Assembly: GCA_025677825.1 (NCBI GenBank)
Contig: JAIXMO010000019.1
Coordinates: 434,001-498,000 of the forward strand
Length of the DNA: 64,000 nt
Direction of reading: 5' to 3'
Source: Helicostylum pulchrum
Lineage: Eukaryota > Mucoromycota > Mucoromycetes > Mucorales > Mucoraceae
Every line of letters starts with the position of its first letter. The first letter of the stretch is position 1. Positions 11,709 to 25,770 of the stretch are shown here, piece after piece. The translations under genes were made by a program, and so were the position numbers. A model generated the notes under the pieces. It did no database searches, was not told the origin of the DNA, and worked only from the letters and a program-made list of their open reading frames with translations.

Positions 11709-11882
11709 ACAAAAAAAAACAATCAAACTTTAACTCACATAACTCACCTTTTTGTAATTCAATAAAAAAAAATGTCGAGAAAGGGGCACTTTTTGTTTAG
11801 CCTTTTAAACATATATATAAAAAAAAAATAGCGTTTTAAAAAAAATATTAAGTGTTTTTATTATTAAGAGTTTTATTTTTTT

Positions 11883-12309
11883 TTAAAACAAAGCAGACAA
11901 GTCTTCAGGAAGAGGGTATTCTTTGATAGGTTGATCCTCGCCTGTAACTTGATGTGGATTATCATCAGAAGATGTTTCAGTAGGAGTGAATATATTGGCT
12001 TCCTCAGCAGCCTGCTGCCTTTCCTTCGCTTCTTGAATAATTGTTTCTACGTCTTTTGTTTCTGAGGTTACTTGTCTTCTACGTTTATAAAACAAGAGAT
12101 ATGCCGCATTTGTCTATATTTTATAAATGTTTAATAAGATAAAAATCTAATGAATACAAATAAAAACTCTTTACCTTGACAGCTTCTGCGTTTACTTTGC
12201 TAACATGACTGTCATCAAAGTTATACCAATTTCCATCTTCAAAATTTTGAGCATACGCAGTATCTACATTTTAAAAAGAAAGCAATTAATACGTATATTT
12301 ATATATATA

Positions 12310-12342
<33 letters not shown>

Positions 12343-15300
12343 TACAATGTCCACCACCTAAACCACCAAAATGATTATCAACAGCATATAAATCATACAT
12401 CAACCTATCTTCATCCTTAATATTCTGAGGATCTTCAAGACTCATTACACGATCAGTTAAATCAAGTTCAGTAATAGGAAAATCGATCATGACATCAATC
12501 TTATCTCTCAAGGTACGGGAATGACTAAATCGTTTTAAATGAACGACAATGATTTCAGGCATACGCCACAGATCGAATTTCTTTGTAGCCTGTCGATGTT
12601 CTTTACATTTAGGACAGAACCAAAGATCCTCTTCACTTAATTCTTCTTCCTTTGTAAATTCATCTAAACAATCAGATAAAGTGACTTGCTTGGGTTGGCT
12701 GGTTTCACCTGTTACAAGGTTAGGATCGCCCAAGTCGTTCATATCTTCCCATGCCTCGGTGTTGACAGCGTTTGGATCACCATAGGAACGAGACGTACCA
12801 AACAATTCTTGTGCTTTTTTAACTGTCCATTCTAATAAAATACCTTCGCCTTGTCGGATAATGGTACTAGGAGGTAAAGTGACCTTGTGTTTAGATAAAT
12901 TGGCGAATCTAGGTTGATTGGTTACTGGTGTAGGGTTAGTTGCAGTGGTAGTAGCAAGGAACTGACTATCACTATCAGTATCTGAAAGATGGTTAGAGTT
13001 GTTTTGAATGGAATCAAGGTCATCAGTTTCATCTTCGTCCTTGAGTTCTTCAAAAGGTTGCGAATTATAAGGTGGATCTTGTAAGATATCGTCCATTGAA
13101 TCATTATTGATTCCATCTTGTGCATAAGAGGCAGCAGCATCTTCTACAACATCATCCTCATCATCGTCTTCCATCTCAGAGGGTAAAACAACAGATTCTT
13201 GTAAGTCCGAAGTTAAATCAATTGAGTTAGCAGTGGGTTCACCCATATCACTATCATCTGCATAACATTCTTCAGTTTGATTTAATTGTTCCTGTTGTTT
13301 ATAATATTCTTGACGTTGCAAGTATTCCTGTTCAGCACGTTCACGAAGATCGATCAAATTATTCCATCTTTCATTAGTAGGTAGTAATTCTTCACCGTCA
13401 CTATAATACGAACGGGGAGCTGAGAACACCTTCATTGCAAACAAGTTACTCATGGGTTCAATCTTTTTACCTCCAGCAGGTAATACAGCAGCAGCGGTAT
13501 GAATCAATTGAGGTTGAATATCAATATCCATGTCTTGTGCTTGGTTCGTATCATGGCTCATGATGGTTTCATACTGAGGAAGTTCTTCATCCATGGGTTG
13601 TCCATTTTCAACAACAGTATCTGAAGAAAGTTCTTCGGCAATAGAAGTTGTTGGTACATCAGATCCTTTAATTTCTTCAAACAGTTTGAATTGAGTATAA
13701 CGTTCAACATGCTGAGACACCAACTTGTATAAGAGATCAGGATTATTAGCATCTTTGTAACGGACGGCTAATATAATAGGTTCACCAAACTGGTTAACAG
13801 AACTGTAAGAGGATTCACTGGTGGAGACAGTGGCACAGTAAACAGGAAAGACAATTAATTGATTTTCATCTACAGCTGCTGCTGCTGGTTCTGCTTGCAG
13901 AGAATAACCAAAAGATCTTTTACGAACAGGAGGAACAGAACCAGGAAGTTGGTATACGTAAATACTATCGGAACTTCCAATGCTAGCAACAGGTTCATAT
14001 AAAGGAAGCACCTTGTAAATTTTATGGTTAAAGATTTCAACCATTAAAAGAGAAGTAGGGTCTTCGACAGACATCATTTTAGCGACTTCTTTTTGAAGGT
14101 GAGCGATACTTGCATCTTTTCCTACGGTGACTACCATACGTTGAATTTGTTGAGAAGGATCATATGGTACATACACAATTGGAGTCTTGATTTTTTTCTT
14201 AATTGGAAGTGGTAAAGATAAGTAGGTGAATGGATCGAATGTGACAGAGACATGATTACAATAACCACAAATCAATCTACTTTTAAATTGTCCTTGAAAT
14301 AAATCAACAATGTAAGAAACATTTCTAACGCTGTGATACTCCCAACTAAGATCAGCAATCTCTTTATCCGTCAAGCCGTCATATTCAGGAGGTTCAATAC
14401 AGGGCTTTTTAACGACTCTATTTAAATCTTCGTGGAGACCATCTAATAAGACGGCCAATACTTCTTGTGTGTCGTGTTGGTGATATCCAATAAACGACTT
14501 ATTAAATTTGCCTAGCGTATATTTGAAATCTCTTGGTGCAATACTGGATGATTGTCCACTCCATAACTTTTTAACTAATTCTGCGTATTCTTCTGCTATC
14601 TGACCATTCAAACCCAATGGATTTTCTCGATTCAAATCCTTTTTATATAAATCAGCTATATATATTCACACATACAGACAAAAAAAAAACATATACAATA
14701 AAATTAGAAAAAAACAAAGAAATTTGTATATACATATTGTATTATGATATTTACCCAAGAAATACTTTGTTAATTGTGGAGTATTACTAAGACATTGTAA
14801 AGCCGAGTTCATAAAACAAGTATTGCCCAAGTTTTGCAAACCACAAACACCTCGTGCGAATTTGGGAGTAACAGCTTGAGGAGGAGGGGTTGAAGTAGAC
14901 AAGTTATTAAATCCATTAGCAAACACACTTGAAGTAGAAGAAACGGACGAAGTATCGTTTTTAGTTAAAGATTCGGAAGGAAAGCTTTCTAATTTTGTTT
15001 CAATAGCCAAATTAAATTTACCAGAACGAGATAAAATAGCGTCTTGATCATCCGTATCTAATAAAGTAGCTTGACTTAAATTGGTGACTGAGATATTAGG
15101 AAGTTTACTAACTACTGGACTCTCTTTCAATATCCAGGCTTGTATTTCAGTATCTGGTGCCAAATAAAATGCTTCTCTGACAGCGTGTAAAAATTCTTTA
15201 ACGAGGCTAGTTTGTGATAACGTGATGACGGGACAATGCTCCAAGTTGCTGATAAATGATGTTTCGTCATGTTCGATAGCGTATAAACGAAATTGAGGTG

Positions 15301-15835
15301 GGTAGAGTTCAACTATTAAACCATTAGTTGTGTTGATTACTTGTCTTTCAATAGGATCTGCACTTTCGTCATCAACACCATACCTACAATAACAATAAAA
15401 AAAAGAATAAAGAAATAAGAAAAAAAAACGAACAAAGGGAGAGAAAGAGGGCTTCATTATTTACCATGCTACCAATTTTTTCCAAGCAGACATGGGTACA
15501 CCATACACGTCTTGATTATAAATTAAATCTTCGGCGATTTGACCATTTTTATAAAGAGATTGGTTACGAATGGGACCTGGGTGAGTTTTTTCACCAATGG
15601 ATCTAGTATCAGGGTTGCTCATACGAGCACAATATTTTGTCCAAGAGTCGTACCAAGCCTTTGAAATTAAACACCAAGATTCGCCATCTTTTAAATGTTG
15701 TTCCTGCAGTTGAGAAATCAATTTCGTTTGGTCTTCAGGGTCTAATGGAGCTTGTTCAGTTGCTTGATCTTCAACGCTTGCTTCTCTTGCTCGTTTAACG
15801 GATACGGAACTTTTCTCGACGTCAGAATCTGACAT
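11883..15835 (-). CDS. UBP12: Ubiquitin carboxyl-terminal hydrolase, UBP12/USP4/USP15 type
   Basis: Five exons: 15835-15465, 15383-14755, 14655-12346, 12263-12175 and 12113-11883, giving 1,209 aa. Seen: an N-terminal DUSP domain (residues about 45-130, [16 protein letters not shown] and GPIRNQSLY), a ubiquitin-like region, the Cys box [18 protein letters not shown] with nucleophile Cys313, zinc-binding CGYC and CPKC pairs, a long acidic/Ser-rich insert splitting the catalytic domain, and the His box [20 protein letters not shown], whose His and Tyr are joined across an intron. This is the DUSP-UBL-USP layout of yeast Ubp12 and human USP4/11/15. It cleaves ubiquitin from substrates. It is head to head with a HECT ligase gene 1.1 kb away. 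Intron 12345-12264 carries a run of about 30 A (T on the gene strand). Confidence 0.94.
12311..12340. repeat. Poly-A run in a UBP12 intron
   Basis: About 30 consecutive A on the plus strand right after the splice donor (gene on minus). Confidence 0.9.
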
Positions 15836-16937
15836 TATTAAATTACTTCTTTTAAGTAAAGGAATTTTGGGAGCAAAAAAAAAAAGAAGAAGAAGAGAAA
15901 GAGTGGAAAAAAAAAAAAAAAAAAAAAAAAAATGAAATTTTTATTTATTTAATACGTGTACTAAATTTGGGTTGTAAAAAAAAAATAAAAAAATGGTGAA
16001 ACGTGGTTCTTTGTATTAATGTAAAATGCAGCCATCTTTTTTCTTTTTATCCGTTGAAACAAATACTTTATAGTGGTATTAATTAGCCATTAAATACTAC
16101 TGCTACAACTACTGTCTCTCTTTACGGAGACTAGGAAGGGAGGCCTACCACCTTTTTTTTCTTAAACTAACAAGTAGGGTCCAAACTTTACACCCTTGTG
16201 GCGTTCAACATCAGTGCATTTTGTTTTTACTCTATCACTGATCAAAAAGAAGGATTTTTGAGTGGTCTAATACGCCTACCTTTTTATCACTCGATATTAA
16301 AAAAGAAAGTCGACGTGCTTTTATTAACAGGGAGGTGTGTGTGTATAGTTAACGAGACACTAGTTGCCGTTTGTTTTTTTCAGGGATGTTTCGGTGTAAT
16401 ACTACTCGAGCTTTATTTTCTCCTTACACACAGTAGCACGAAACCAAAAGTAATGATAATAATACGTTTACTTTATCAACCAGAGTTTTATCAAGCGGTT
16501 TCTTGTTTACTGATTTATAAAGTTCTGCGATGGTTGTGAAAGGTACTTTAGCAAACAGATGCAAAAAATACTCGGAACTTGAACGATTATTACGTAATTG
16601 TGTTTTTTTCAGCAGTCATGGATGTTGGGTATTTTTTAAAAAACAACCTTTTTTTTTCTGTGTACTTCTCTTTTTCTTTTTTCTTTTTTAAAATAAATAA
16701 ATCTGGCCTTCTTTTTTTATTTCCCTTTTCTTCTTGCACATATTCATATATATAAAAAGAAGATATACATAAACACGCTTTTTTCTTTTTTTTTTTTAAA
16801 CGCAACCCTTTTTCTTAAGAAAGGAATACATAAAAAAAAAAGGAACAGAGAAAAAAAAAATACAAGAATATATATTAAAAAAAAAAAGGATTTTTTTTTT
16901 AAACAACAAAAAAAAAACGTAAAACCCCCCCTTTCTT
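15836..16937. other. Shared upstream region of the UBP12 and UFD4 genes
   Basis: About 1.1 kb between divergent start codons. It holds long A-runs (15909-15932) and T/C-rich tracts. A 113-codon plus frame at 16198-16539 is hydrophobic but matches nothing and uses rare patterns, so it is not called. Promoters of both ubiquitin-pathway genes must lie here or in their leaders. Confidence 0.5.
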
Positions 16938-19900
16938 ATGGAACAAAAGTCCAATAAATTAAAAAGAAACAAAAAGGACTCTTCTAAACCCGCTGAACGT
17001 TATAGTTTAAGAAATAAAAAGGAGTCTGTAAATAAACCCCACACAAGGTAAAATAAATAAAATATACAAATAAAATAAAAAAAAAACACTAACAAAAAAA
17101 AAACAGGTCTGAAAAGAGAAAAATCGAAAAAGAACAACAAGAATTAAATAATAAAAAGACCAAAATGGATACAAAAGGAAAACAAAAGGCAGGTGAAAGT
17201 TCTGTAACTCCTACGACTACCGCTACTACTACTAAATCAATTACCGCTTCAACGTAAGTTTTTAAAATGATTAATGATGATACAGTTTAAAATAACCCAG
17301 ACATTTTATATATTGACTAGTAAGGAAAAGGAAGAAAATAAACCAGTTGATACTTCACTTGATTATTATAATAATGATGGTGAAGAAGACGATGATGAAG
17401 AAGAAGAGGTGATGCATGATGATTGGGATGAACCAAAAGAAGATGAAGAGGATAATGAACCAGAAGAAGAAGAAGACGAAGAAGACGAAGACGAAGAAGA
17501 TGAAGAATTATCCAACATGCGCAGAACATTAGGTCTTCAAATGCAAGGATTATTTGGTGGTATCATGTCTTCTGATTCGAGTAGATTTCGATCCATTTTA
17601 GCCAGTCTTAAAAACCAAGAGGATTCAACCATGCAATTAATCGCTTTACAAGAATTAGCCGAGATTTTATCTGTTAGCAGTGAAGATAATTTAGCTGGTT
17701 ACTTTTCCAGTGATAATTTCTGTAAAGAACTAGTCAGAATCATGAAGGGTCCTGAGGAAATGATCCCCATGACTGAAGATATGGATGAAGATATGATGCT
17801 GGCATTAGCAATGAGTGAAGGGTTTTCTGGTCCTAACCCCGAAGTCATGCTATTGGCTTGTCGTTGTATTTCAAATCTCTTGGAAGCAATGCCTACTGCG
17901 GTGACTAGTGTTGTATTCCATGGTGCTATTAGTGTTCTCTGTCAAAAGTTAAAATCAATTCAGTATATCGATTTAGCTGAACAAGCTCTTTATGCTTTGG
18001 AGAAAATATCCGCTCAGTTACCAAGAGCCGTTGTACATGAAGGCGGACTAAGTGCTGTCATGATGTATTTTGATTTCTTTAGTATTCATGCTCAACGTAC
18101 TGCTTTACGTACAGCCTCCAACTGTATGCGTGGTATCGATCAAGATTCATTTTCTCAAGTAATGGAAATCACACCTACATTAATGAACACCATCAGTTAC
18201 TCGGATAGATCCGTCGTTGAATTAACCTGTCATTGTTGGGTAAGAATCTCGGAAAGTTATCGTAACCAACGCGAATCCTTGGAACGTGTCATCACTGTAG
18301 ATTTATTAAAGGTTTTATTTGGTTTGATTCCTATCTCTGGAAATTCAAATGCCGTTCATGCTGGTACCTTTCAAGACTTGTTACGTATATTCCGTAGTAT
18401 CTCAAAGGCATCACCTCAACTTAGTTTCGAGTTATTAAAATTAGGCTTGATTGACGCCTTTTATCAAATATTGACTGGTGCATCTACTGTACCTTCAACT
18501 CTGGATAATGAAAAACCAATTCATATTACACTCGATACCAAATGGCGTGATTCTGTCCCTACCATTATGAAAACTATTGTTGATTTATTACCTCCGTTAC
18601 CCAAGGATGATATGTTTAATTCCAGAAGATTTAAAGAAGGCGGATTACGTCGACCCAGTGAGACGGACTCTACCCTTGATCCTCGTGTACAATGGTTCCA
18701 AAACGATCCTCAAGTCTTGTTAAAGATGGACACTGTCTTAATCCCACTCATCTTGGATATGTACGCCTCCACAGTGAATTTACGTGTACGTCAATTGGTA
18801 ACACACACACTTGTCAAATTGATTCATTATTCCGACACCGATACCCTCTCCAAGGTGCTCAAAAACGTTTCGTTATCTAGTTTCTTATCCGGTATCTTAA
18901 CTCGTCAAGAACACCCAGCATTATTAATCGATGCGCTTTATCAAACTGAACTCATGATTAAAAAGTTACCCGAGATATATCACTTTTTATTTGAACGAGA
19001 AGGTGTACTTTACGAAATTGAAAATATTTCCAAGTTACCTTTTGTAGCAGATGAAGATCAACCTCTAGAAAAAAAATCCGCAGCACCGCAGCAGGATGAT
19101 AATACCACTGTAGACGAAAGTGATGGTACCACTACGGATGCAGAAAAGAGAGACGGCAAAAAAGAGGAAGATGAAAGTGACGAAGACGAAGAAGATTCAA
19201 AAAAGGAAAACAAGTCTGGAGAAGAAAGCGGTGGCCCTTCCTCTAGTGATTTCCGATCTGCTCATCGTAGATTATTAGATCGTGGTGATTTACAAGCTCT
19301 GTTACGCAGTAGATATGATTTCTTACAACAACAACAACAAAAGTTAAATCGTCATCAAAGTGCTGAAGCTGAAAAGGGTGTAGGAAAGAACTCTACTCGT
19401 AAATACATTATTCAATTAGCTCAGTATTTTGTTGAGAATTATGCTGAAAAGAAATCCGTGGATGGTACTTGTGTACCCGCTGGTGGTAGCTTAAAAGAAA
19501 TCATTGATTTTACAAACAATATTCTTTCTCCTACTGACGATGATGATCCTGCCTCTGAAAAGACTTTACAGCGATTATCCGTTTACTTGCGTGATTCTAT
19601 TATGGGTATCAGTAGTTTCGAATTGATTAATTCTGGTTTGATGAAGGCTTTATTAGCTTACTTGACGAAAGAAGAAGGCCAATTCAAGGCATCTCTCAAG
19701 GACCGTACTCAACTCTTTGAATCTATCTTTGTGGATCAACCTGACATTGATCAAAACGGTAACAATGCTCTCAAGAAACTCGTTGTTCGTTTACAAGAGA
19801 TATTGAGTCGTTCTGAAGCATTTGAAGTGGTTACTCCTTTAGAATCTTCTTCCAATGAAAGTTTACGTAACCCTACAAGTATGTTGGCCAAGCAATTACG

Positions 19901-22237
19901 TTTAAGATTAACTGGTGCCGGAGAAGATATTCCTAATGCTTATAAGCAACTGATGGTGTCTACACATGCTGTTGCTACATTCAGAGTGTTGGAAGAATAC
20001 TTACTTGCTCGTATTAGTGCATCATCTGCTGTTTGTGATATGGAAGACGACGAGGAAGAGGACGATGAAGAAGAAGAGGAGCATGTATTGATTGACGAAG
20101 GTAAAGATGAAATGGATATTGATGCACAAGATAACGAGGATGTCGAAATGGCTGAAGCAGTTGTCGTAAAAAAGGATGAAACCGAGGAAGAGGAAGTAGA
20201 AAAGGCCTCTGCCAGTTCCAGTAAAAAGAAGGAAGGCGAATGGAAGATTCAATTCTCGTTACATGGATCTGTTATCCCTAACGATTCTACTGTGTATGCT
20301 GCTGTTCACCAATACGAAATGAATCCCGAGAATGAGCATCGTAAAGGTCGTAACTTTTGGTCTACATCTTACCCTATTACTTACGAACGTATTTGGGTAT
20401 CCGCTACTGAAATAACAGAAGCAGAAGCCAAGAAGTCGTCCGCTACACCTGTGCGTCAACTCGCCAACATTGTGCGTCCGAAGGAATTGCAAGATGATTC
20501 TACCTGTAACCAAGTGATTGATCTCTTAAAGGCGCTTTCTCCTGCTATTGCTAAACGCCCTAACGGTATTACCTCTCAAGACTTTATCAATCGAAAGCTC
20601 ACTGCCAAAATGAACCGTCAATTGGAAGAACCACTTATTGTTGCCAGTTCTTGTTTACCTACCTGGACCTACTGGTTAATGCATATTGCACCATTTTTGT
20701 TCCCATTTGAAACCAGATATTTGTTTATTCAAAGTACATCGTTTGGTTACTCTCGCTTGATCGCTCGTTGGCAAAGTCTTCAAATGCGTAACAATACGCA
20801 AAATGGACCTCGTAACGATTCGGAGCAACAGCCTACGTTGGGACGTATGGAAAGACAAAAGGTGCGTATTGTGCGTAGTCAGATGCTTGAATCAGCTATC
20901 AAGATCTTGGACTTGTTCGGTAGCTCGCCTACAGTGCTCGAGATTGAGTATATGGATGAAGAGGGTACTGGTATGGGGCCTACGTTGGAATTCTACGCAT
21001 CTACTTCTAAAGAGTTTAGTAAGCATTCTTTAAATATGTGGAGAGGATCTCAAAAGTCTGAAAAGGGGTATGTGGAGTCTGTTAACGGATTGTTCCCCAA
21101 GACTTTGGCAAAGTCTGGGTCTAAATCAACAAAGAAGATTGTGCATTTGTTCAAGACATTAGGACAGTTTATTGCAAAGGGTTTATTGGATTTCAGAATT
21201 ATTGATATTCCTTTTAGTCCAGCTTTCTTTAAGGTCGCTTTAGATAATGTGAAGCCTACACCTGAACTTTTGATGGTAACTTTTTTTTTTTTTTTGCTTT
21301 AATTTAGGTATTAACTTTATTGTTATTAGGAAATTGATCCCGTTTTGGCCAAGTCAGTTAATACGTTACAATCCTTTATTGAGAAGAAACGTCAAATTAA
21401 CAATGATTCTACTACGGTAAAAAAAAAAAAAGAAGCTGCAAAAAAGTAATTTTTTTTTTTACTTTTTGATACTAATTTTTTCTTCTTCAAAATAGTCAAA
21501 TGAAGAAAAGGCCAAGGCTATTAAAGATATTCGCGTAGATGACGCATCATTAGATGACTTATGTTTGGACTTTACTCTTCCTGGTGATCCAAGTTATGAA
21601 TTAAAGGTACAAAAAAAAAGAAGCTTTTTTTTTTTTTTAATTGTGAATACTAACGTGCTTTATTCTTAAAAAAAAGATGGGTGGTACTGAAATCGCAGTT
21701 ACAATTAACAATGTAGACGAGTATATTGAATTACTTCAGGACAGCATTGCAGGATCCGGTATTGCACAACAAGTAACAGCATTCCGCCAAGGCTTTAATC
21801 GACTCTTTGCAATTGACGATTTAAAACTCTTGACTCATTTAGAACTGGTATCACTTTTCGGCAAAGCTGAGGAAGACTGGAGTTTGGCTACATTATCTGA
21901 TACCATTCGAGCCGATCACGGTTTCACAATGGAAAGTAATCCTGTGCGATACTTGTTGCAGATTCTTTCAGAGATGGAAGCTACAGAACGACGTCAATTC
22001 TTACAATTCACAACTGGGTCACCTAGATTACCTATTGGTGGATGGAAGGCATTACGTCCTGTATTTACAGTCGTACGCAAGATCCCTGAAGAACCTTTAA
22101 CGGCTGATGATTATTTACCTTCTGTTATGACTTGTGCTAATTATTTCAAGATGCCTGCTTATACAACAAAAGAAATTATGAAGGCAAGACTCTTGACATC
22201 CATGAGGGAAGGTCAAAATAGCTTTTTACTTTCTTAA
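16938..22237 (+). CDS. UFD4: HECT-type E3 ubiquitin ligase, UFD4/TRIP12 family
   Basis: Exons 16938-17047, 17107-17253, 17321-21275, 21330-21416, 21496-21606 and 21677-22237 join to 1,656 aa. Seen: a basic N-terminus, an acidic tract (EEEDEEDEDEEDEE), armadillo-like helices (SILASLKNQEDSTMQLIALQ; LLACRCISNLLEAMPTAVTS), two more acidic segments, and a C-terminal HECT domain starting near IEYMDEEGTGMGPTLEFYAS. The catalytic Cys is Cys1623 in VMTCANYFKMP, 33 residues from the end, the standard HECT distance. Family members ubiquitinate ubiquitin-fusion and N-degron substrates and add branched chains. The start at 16938 is the first ATG in frame. Several 3' splice sites follow A-runs instead of pyrimidines. 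It is divergent from UBP12. Confidence 0.94.
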
Positions 22238-22504
22238 AAAAAAAAATCCAAATACACACACAAACACACACACACATATCATCATCTTTTTTTTTTCCAC
22301 ATTCATCTCTCTTTTTTTCTTTCTATCTCTTGCTCTCTTTTTAAAAAAACATGTACACAAAACCCCCAATGATAACGTTTTTTTAAACAAATAAAAATTA
22401 CCCTTTTTTTTATAAGATGGTTAAAAAATAAAAATATGCGTGATTGCCGCAGTAAAATAAAAAGAATACAATGTTCTCCATTATGTTAAAAAGACACAAT
22501 TTTC

Positions 22505-22542
<38 letters not shown>

Positions 22543-23577
22543 CGCGTTTCTTTTCTTTCTCATAACCATTTTGGAAGACAACAACAAAAAAAGACTCATA
22601 GTTTCCACTACCAATGACGCGATGAAATAAATGCCATTGTCAAAGACAGTAAAAAAAAAGGGAGAGCGTAATTGTATATTATTGCCACCATCAAAAGACG
22701 CTGTAAAAAATATTCATTACTTTATTAAAAAGACACAAGACATTATTAAAAAGACATTTACAGTTTTTTTTTTTTCATTTTCATTATTTATATAAGGGCG
22801 GAGCCAACGTCCCTTTTCACGGAAGCCGAGCGATCAAATGAATGATACCCACAGAGAGCAGAAAGAAGGTGAACTCGCACAATCCAAGCTATGGTCATAG
22901 GGCTTACCATAACCTGAATAGGTCGCATCTAAAGTCCAGCTTATTGATTTTTTACGTCAAAAAAGCCTTCGATGGTCAACAACGAAGCAAGATATCTGAC
23001 TAACACTCAAAGATACGTTACCGCACATTGGGCTGACTTTAAGACTTGTCCAAGGATAAGCCGGCACATCAACACTGAGTGATATGAAATTGGACTTCAA
23101 AGTACTCATGATATACCCGAAGTGGCTCCTTTTTTGAAAAAAAAAAGAAGAAAATGGAGCATGAAAAAAAAGTGGGGGGTTTTTATAGTTTTTTTATGCC
23201 CAAAAAAGGAAATCGTTGCCAGGACTGCGGTTTGCTTTACAGTGTACACCCTTTGCGTTATCAAAAACAAAAAAACAAAAAAAACTATGGTTGACAACTG
23301 TTTTTGCGTAATAGATGCTGTACTTATTAGCTTTACGGAAAGTACGCGGGTTACAAGACACACACAAAAAGTAAATTGTTTTTTAAAAAAAGACCTGCTT
23401 GATAAACAAGTACGCTCCATATCATGACCATATTTTTTTATCCCGAGATTTATGTGTATCAGCTGGTTCCTTTTTTTTTTTTGCTTTAACAAATTGTACC
23501 GTTCTCATAACTGGTGCTTCCCCCTTTAATATTCAAAAACTTTAATTATTTTTTTTTCTGAAAAAAAAAAAAGGGTT
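22238..23577. other. Intergenic with a trinucleotide repeat and a less AT-rich block
   Basis: Holds a (CA)n-like stretch after the UFD4 stop, a (CAA)n microsatellite at 22506-22542, and a less AT-rich block at about 22795-23125. In one frame this block reads YVKKAFD, reminiscent of reverse-transcriptase motif A, but no longer homologous frame exists. Otherwise nothing was recognised. Confidence 0.45.
22506..22542. repeat. (CAA)n trinucleotide microsatellite
   Basis: About twelve CAA units in a row, in intergenic sequence after the UFD4 gene. Confidence 0.92.
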
Positions 23578-25317
23578 ATGCCTTATCTTGCACCTAAACT
23601 ATTATACACATTCTTATTCGCTTGTCAAGGTTCTGCGCCAGTTTATCTTGCTTTATTCTATTCCTCCCAATTAGGACTTAAAAGTGATCAGATTGGACTA
23701 CTTGTAGCCATTGGTAAAAAAAAGAAAAAAAAAGAAAAGAAAAGCTTCAAGCAACATGTACAATTATTAACAACATATAATAGCACCATTTATTTCGGCA
23801 ATTGCATGTCCTTTATGGGCAACTATAGCAGATAAAACCAAAACGCATGGTTACATCATGTGTATTGTTCATACATTAGCTACGATTGCTATTGTCAGTG
23901 TGATGGGTATATCAGTAGTAGTACAACACTTGACGGACGATACAGAAAAGAGCCGATTGACGATTATACTAGTTACCATTACTTCCATTTGTTTTGCGTT
24001 CTTTGGTGTACCAGTGGGACCCTTGGTGGACGGAGGAGTATTAAAAATCCTGGGAAGGAATAAAGACCAGTATGGTAGACAACGTATGTTTGGATCCATT
24101 TCGTTTGGTGTAGCTTCATCGTTGGTTGGATTTATTACGGATTGGACTGATGATATGAATGCTATATTTTATGTATATGCGTGTTCTGCCATTTGCTTTA
24201 TTTTGGTGGCTGGTAATACACACTTTAAATCAGAAAGAGTGGAAGAGGTTTATATGCATCGACAAACAAATAATTCTTCCTCTTCTTCTTCAAGTTCATC
24301 GCCAGAGCCTAGACAGGTAAAATCAAATGTACAGAGGCATGAAAGAAAAATGAAACGATTTCAAGTGGATCCTTATGAAGAAGTAGGTATCGATTTGGAT
24401 TCTTCGCAGATACGTCAAAACGAAATTCAACGATTGATTCAGTTTGCAACCGAATCAAGTATTATTGAAGCTGTCAATTTATCTAACCCACCATCACATC
24501 GTAGACGATCCGTACGGCCTAAATTTGATGAGCCTTCTACCATTTTAGAATTATTAAAGAAACCTGAAGTTTCCCTGTTTTATTTAACAATGATGTTGAT
24601 GGGTGCTTCTTTAAATATGGTAGTCAGTTTCTTTTTTATTTACTTGAAACAAGATTTAGGTGCAAGCTCATCTCAAGTAGGTTTAACTGGTTTAATTGGT
24701 TCTTCTACCGAATTGGTATTCTTTTATTATTCTCGAGATGTAAGCATTTCTTATCTTGTCCCGTTATATATGCACACATATAACATATACTCAACTTTAT
24801 ATACTAGCTTATTCGATTGTTTGGTATCAAAAGTTTAGTTATTCTAGGACACGTATTGACAATTATCCGTGTGTTTGCATACACCATTTTACCAAAGAGT
24901 CCAACAGGTGCCAGTATGGCATTAGGATTGCATTTACTAAACGGTATTGCGTTTTCAGCATTATGGGGAGCTGGTGTAGTACAAGCGGATGAATTAGCGC
25001 CTCCGTCATTACAAGCAACATCACAAGGTTTGTTAGCGGCCATGTATGCAGGCGTAGGAGCTGGGCTCGGAAGTTTGGTAGGAGGTGTGATATATGAACG
25101 ATACGGATGTAATGCCATGTTCTATACAGTGATGGCGTTAACAATAACCAGTTTAGAAATCTATCTGGAAGTAAATACGCGATGTGCCATTAGCCATTTT
25201 ATTAAATGGTTGTACACAACTTGTATTTATTTATATAAACGGATACAACAAGCAAGAGGTATTGGACAGGCTGTACCTAGATGGAGTGGTGGTAGGATTA
25301 GATTAGAAGATGATTAA
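23578..25317 (+). CDS. Major facilitator superfamily transporter (MFS_1-like)
   Basis: Exons 23578-23713, 23784-24739 and 24808-25317 join to 533 aa. Seen: repeated hydrophobic segments, with the MFS loop motif PLWATIADKTKTHG after the second helix and its counterpart FGVPVGPLVDGGVLKILGRN. A central cytoplasmic loop carries a Ser run (residues about 190-200) and charged sequence, and the C-terminal half has Gly-rich helices (LWGAGVVQADELAPPSLQAT; GVGAGLGSLVGGVIYERYG). The topology and motifs resemble the MFS_1-like/MFSD6 group, of unknown substrate in fungi. The C-terminal tail is short and charged. The ATG at 23578 is directly before the first helix, so there is no long N-terminal extension. 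Confidence 0.87.
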
Positions 25318-25628
25318 AAAAAAGTAATAATGTATACTGTAAATAAATTTACTTTTGTCTCTCTTTCTCTCTTTTATATGTGATAGGCTGCATGATTAAA
25401 AACCATGTACAAAGATAAAATGTAGACTATATCTCGATTAAAATTACAGAGGGAACTAGCTGGTAATCAATGCAGGCTTTTTTCAATCAAAGCGTAAAAG
25501 AATAAGTTGTTCTTTTGTACTTCTTCGTATACAGAAGAACAAATGATACTCAACACAAGCGTAGATTTAAAAACCACTGTTTCTCAAACTTTTTTGAATC
25601 TTGTATTGTACTTAAAAAAAGGCAAGCT

Positions 25629-25661
<33 letters not shown>

Positions 25662-25770
25662 AAAGGGGTATTACTTGCAAATACAACTGTGACTCTCGTT
25701 TACGACAACAAAAAAGGGTTTTTATGCACAAGATAGAAAAAAAAAGGTACCCTTCTTTAAACTCATCGTC
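25318..25770. other. Intergenic, nothing recognised
   Basis: AT-rich, with a long A-run near 25631-25659. Short plus-strand frames over the A-run are low-complexity Lys artefacts. Confidence 0.5.

Noticed and set aside
12299..12345. Read-through of UBP12 exon 3 into a poly-Phe tail
   Set aside because: The poly-Phe comes from an intronic T-run. Splicing at 12345/12264 restores the His box.
16198..16539. 113-codon plus-strand open frame upstream of the UFD4 gene
   Set aside because: No recognisable domain, composition like random AT-rich sequence, and it lies in the shared promoter region.
22900..23120. YVKKAFD peptide resembling a reverse-transcriptase motif in a less AT-rich block
   Set aside because: Only seven residues match, stops occur soon on both sides, and no second RT motif was found.
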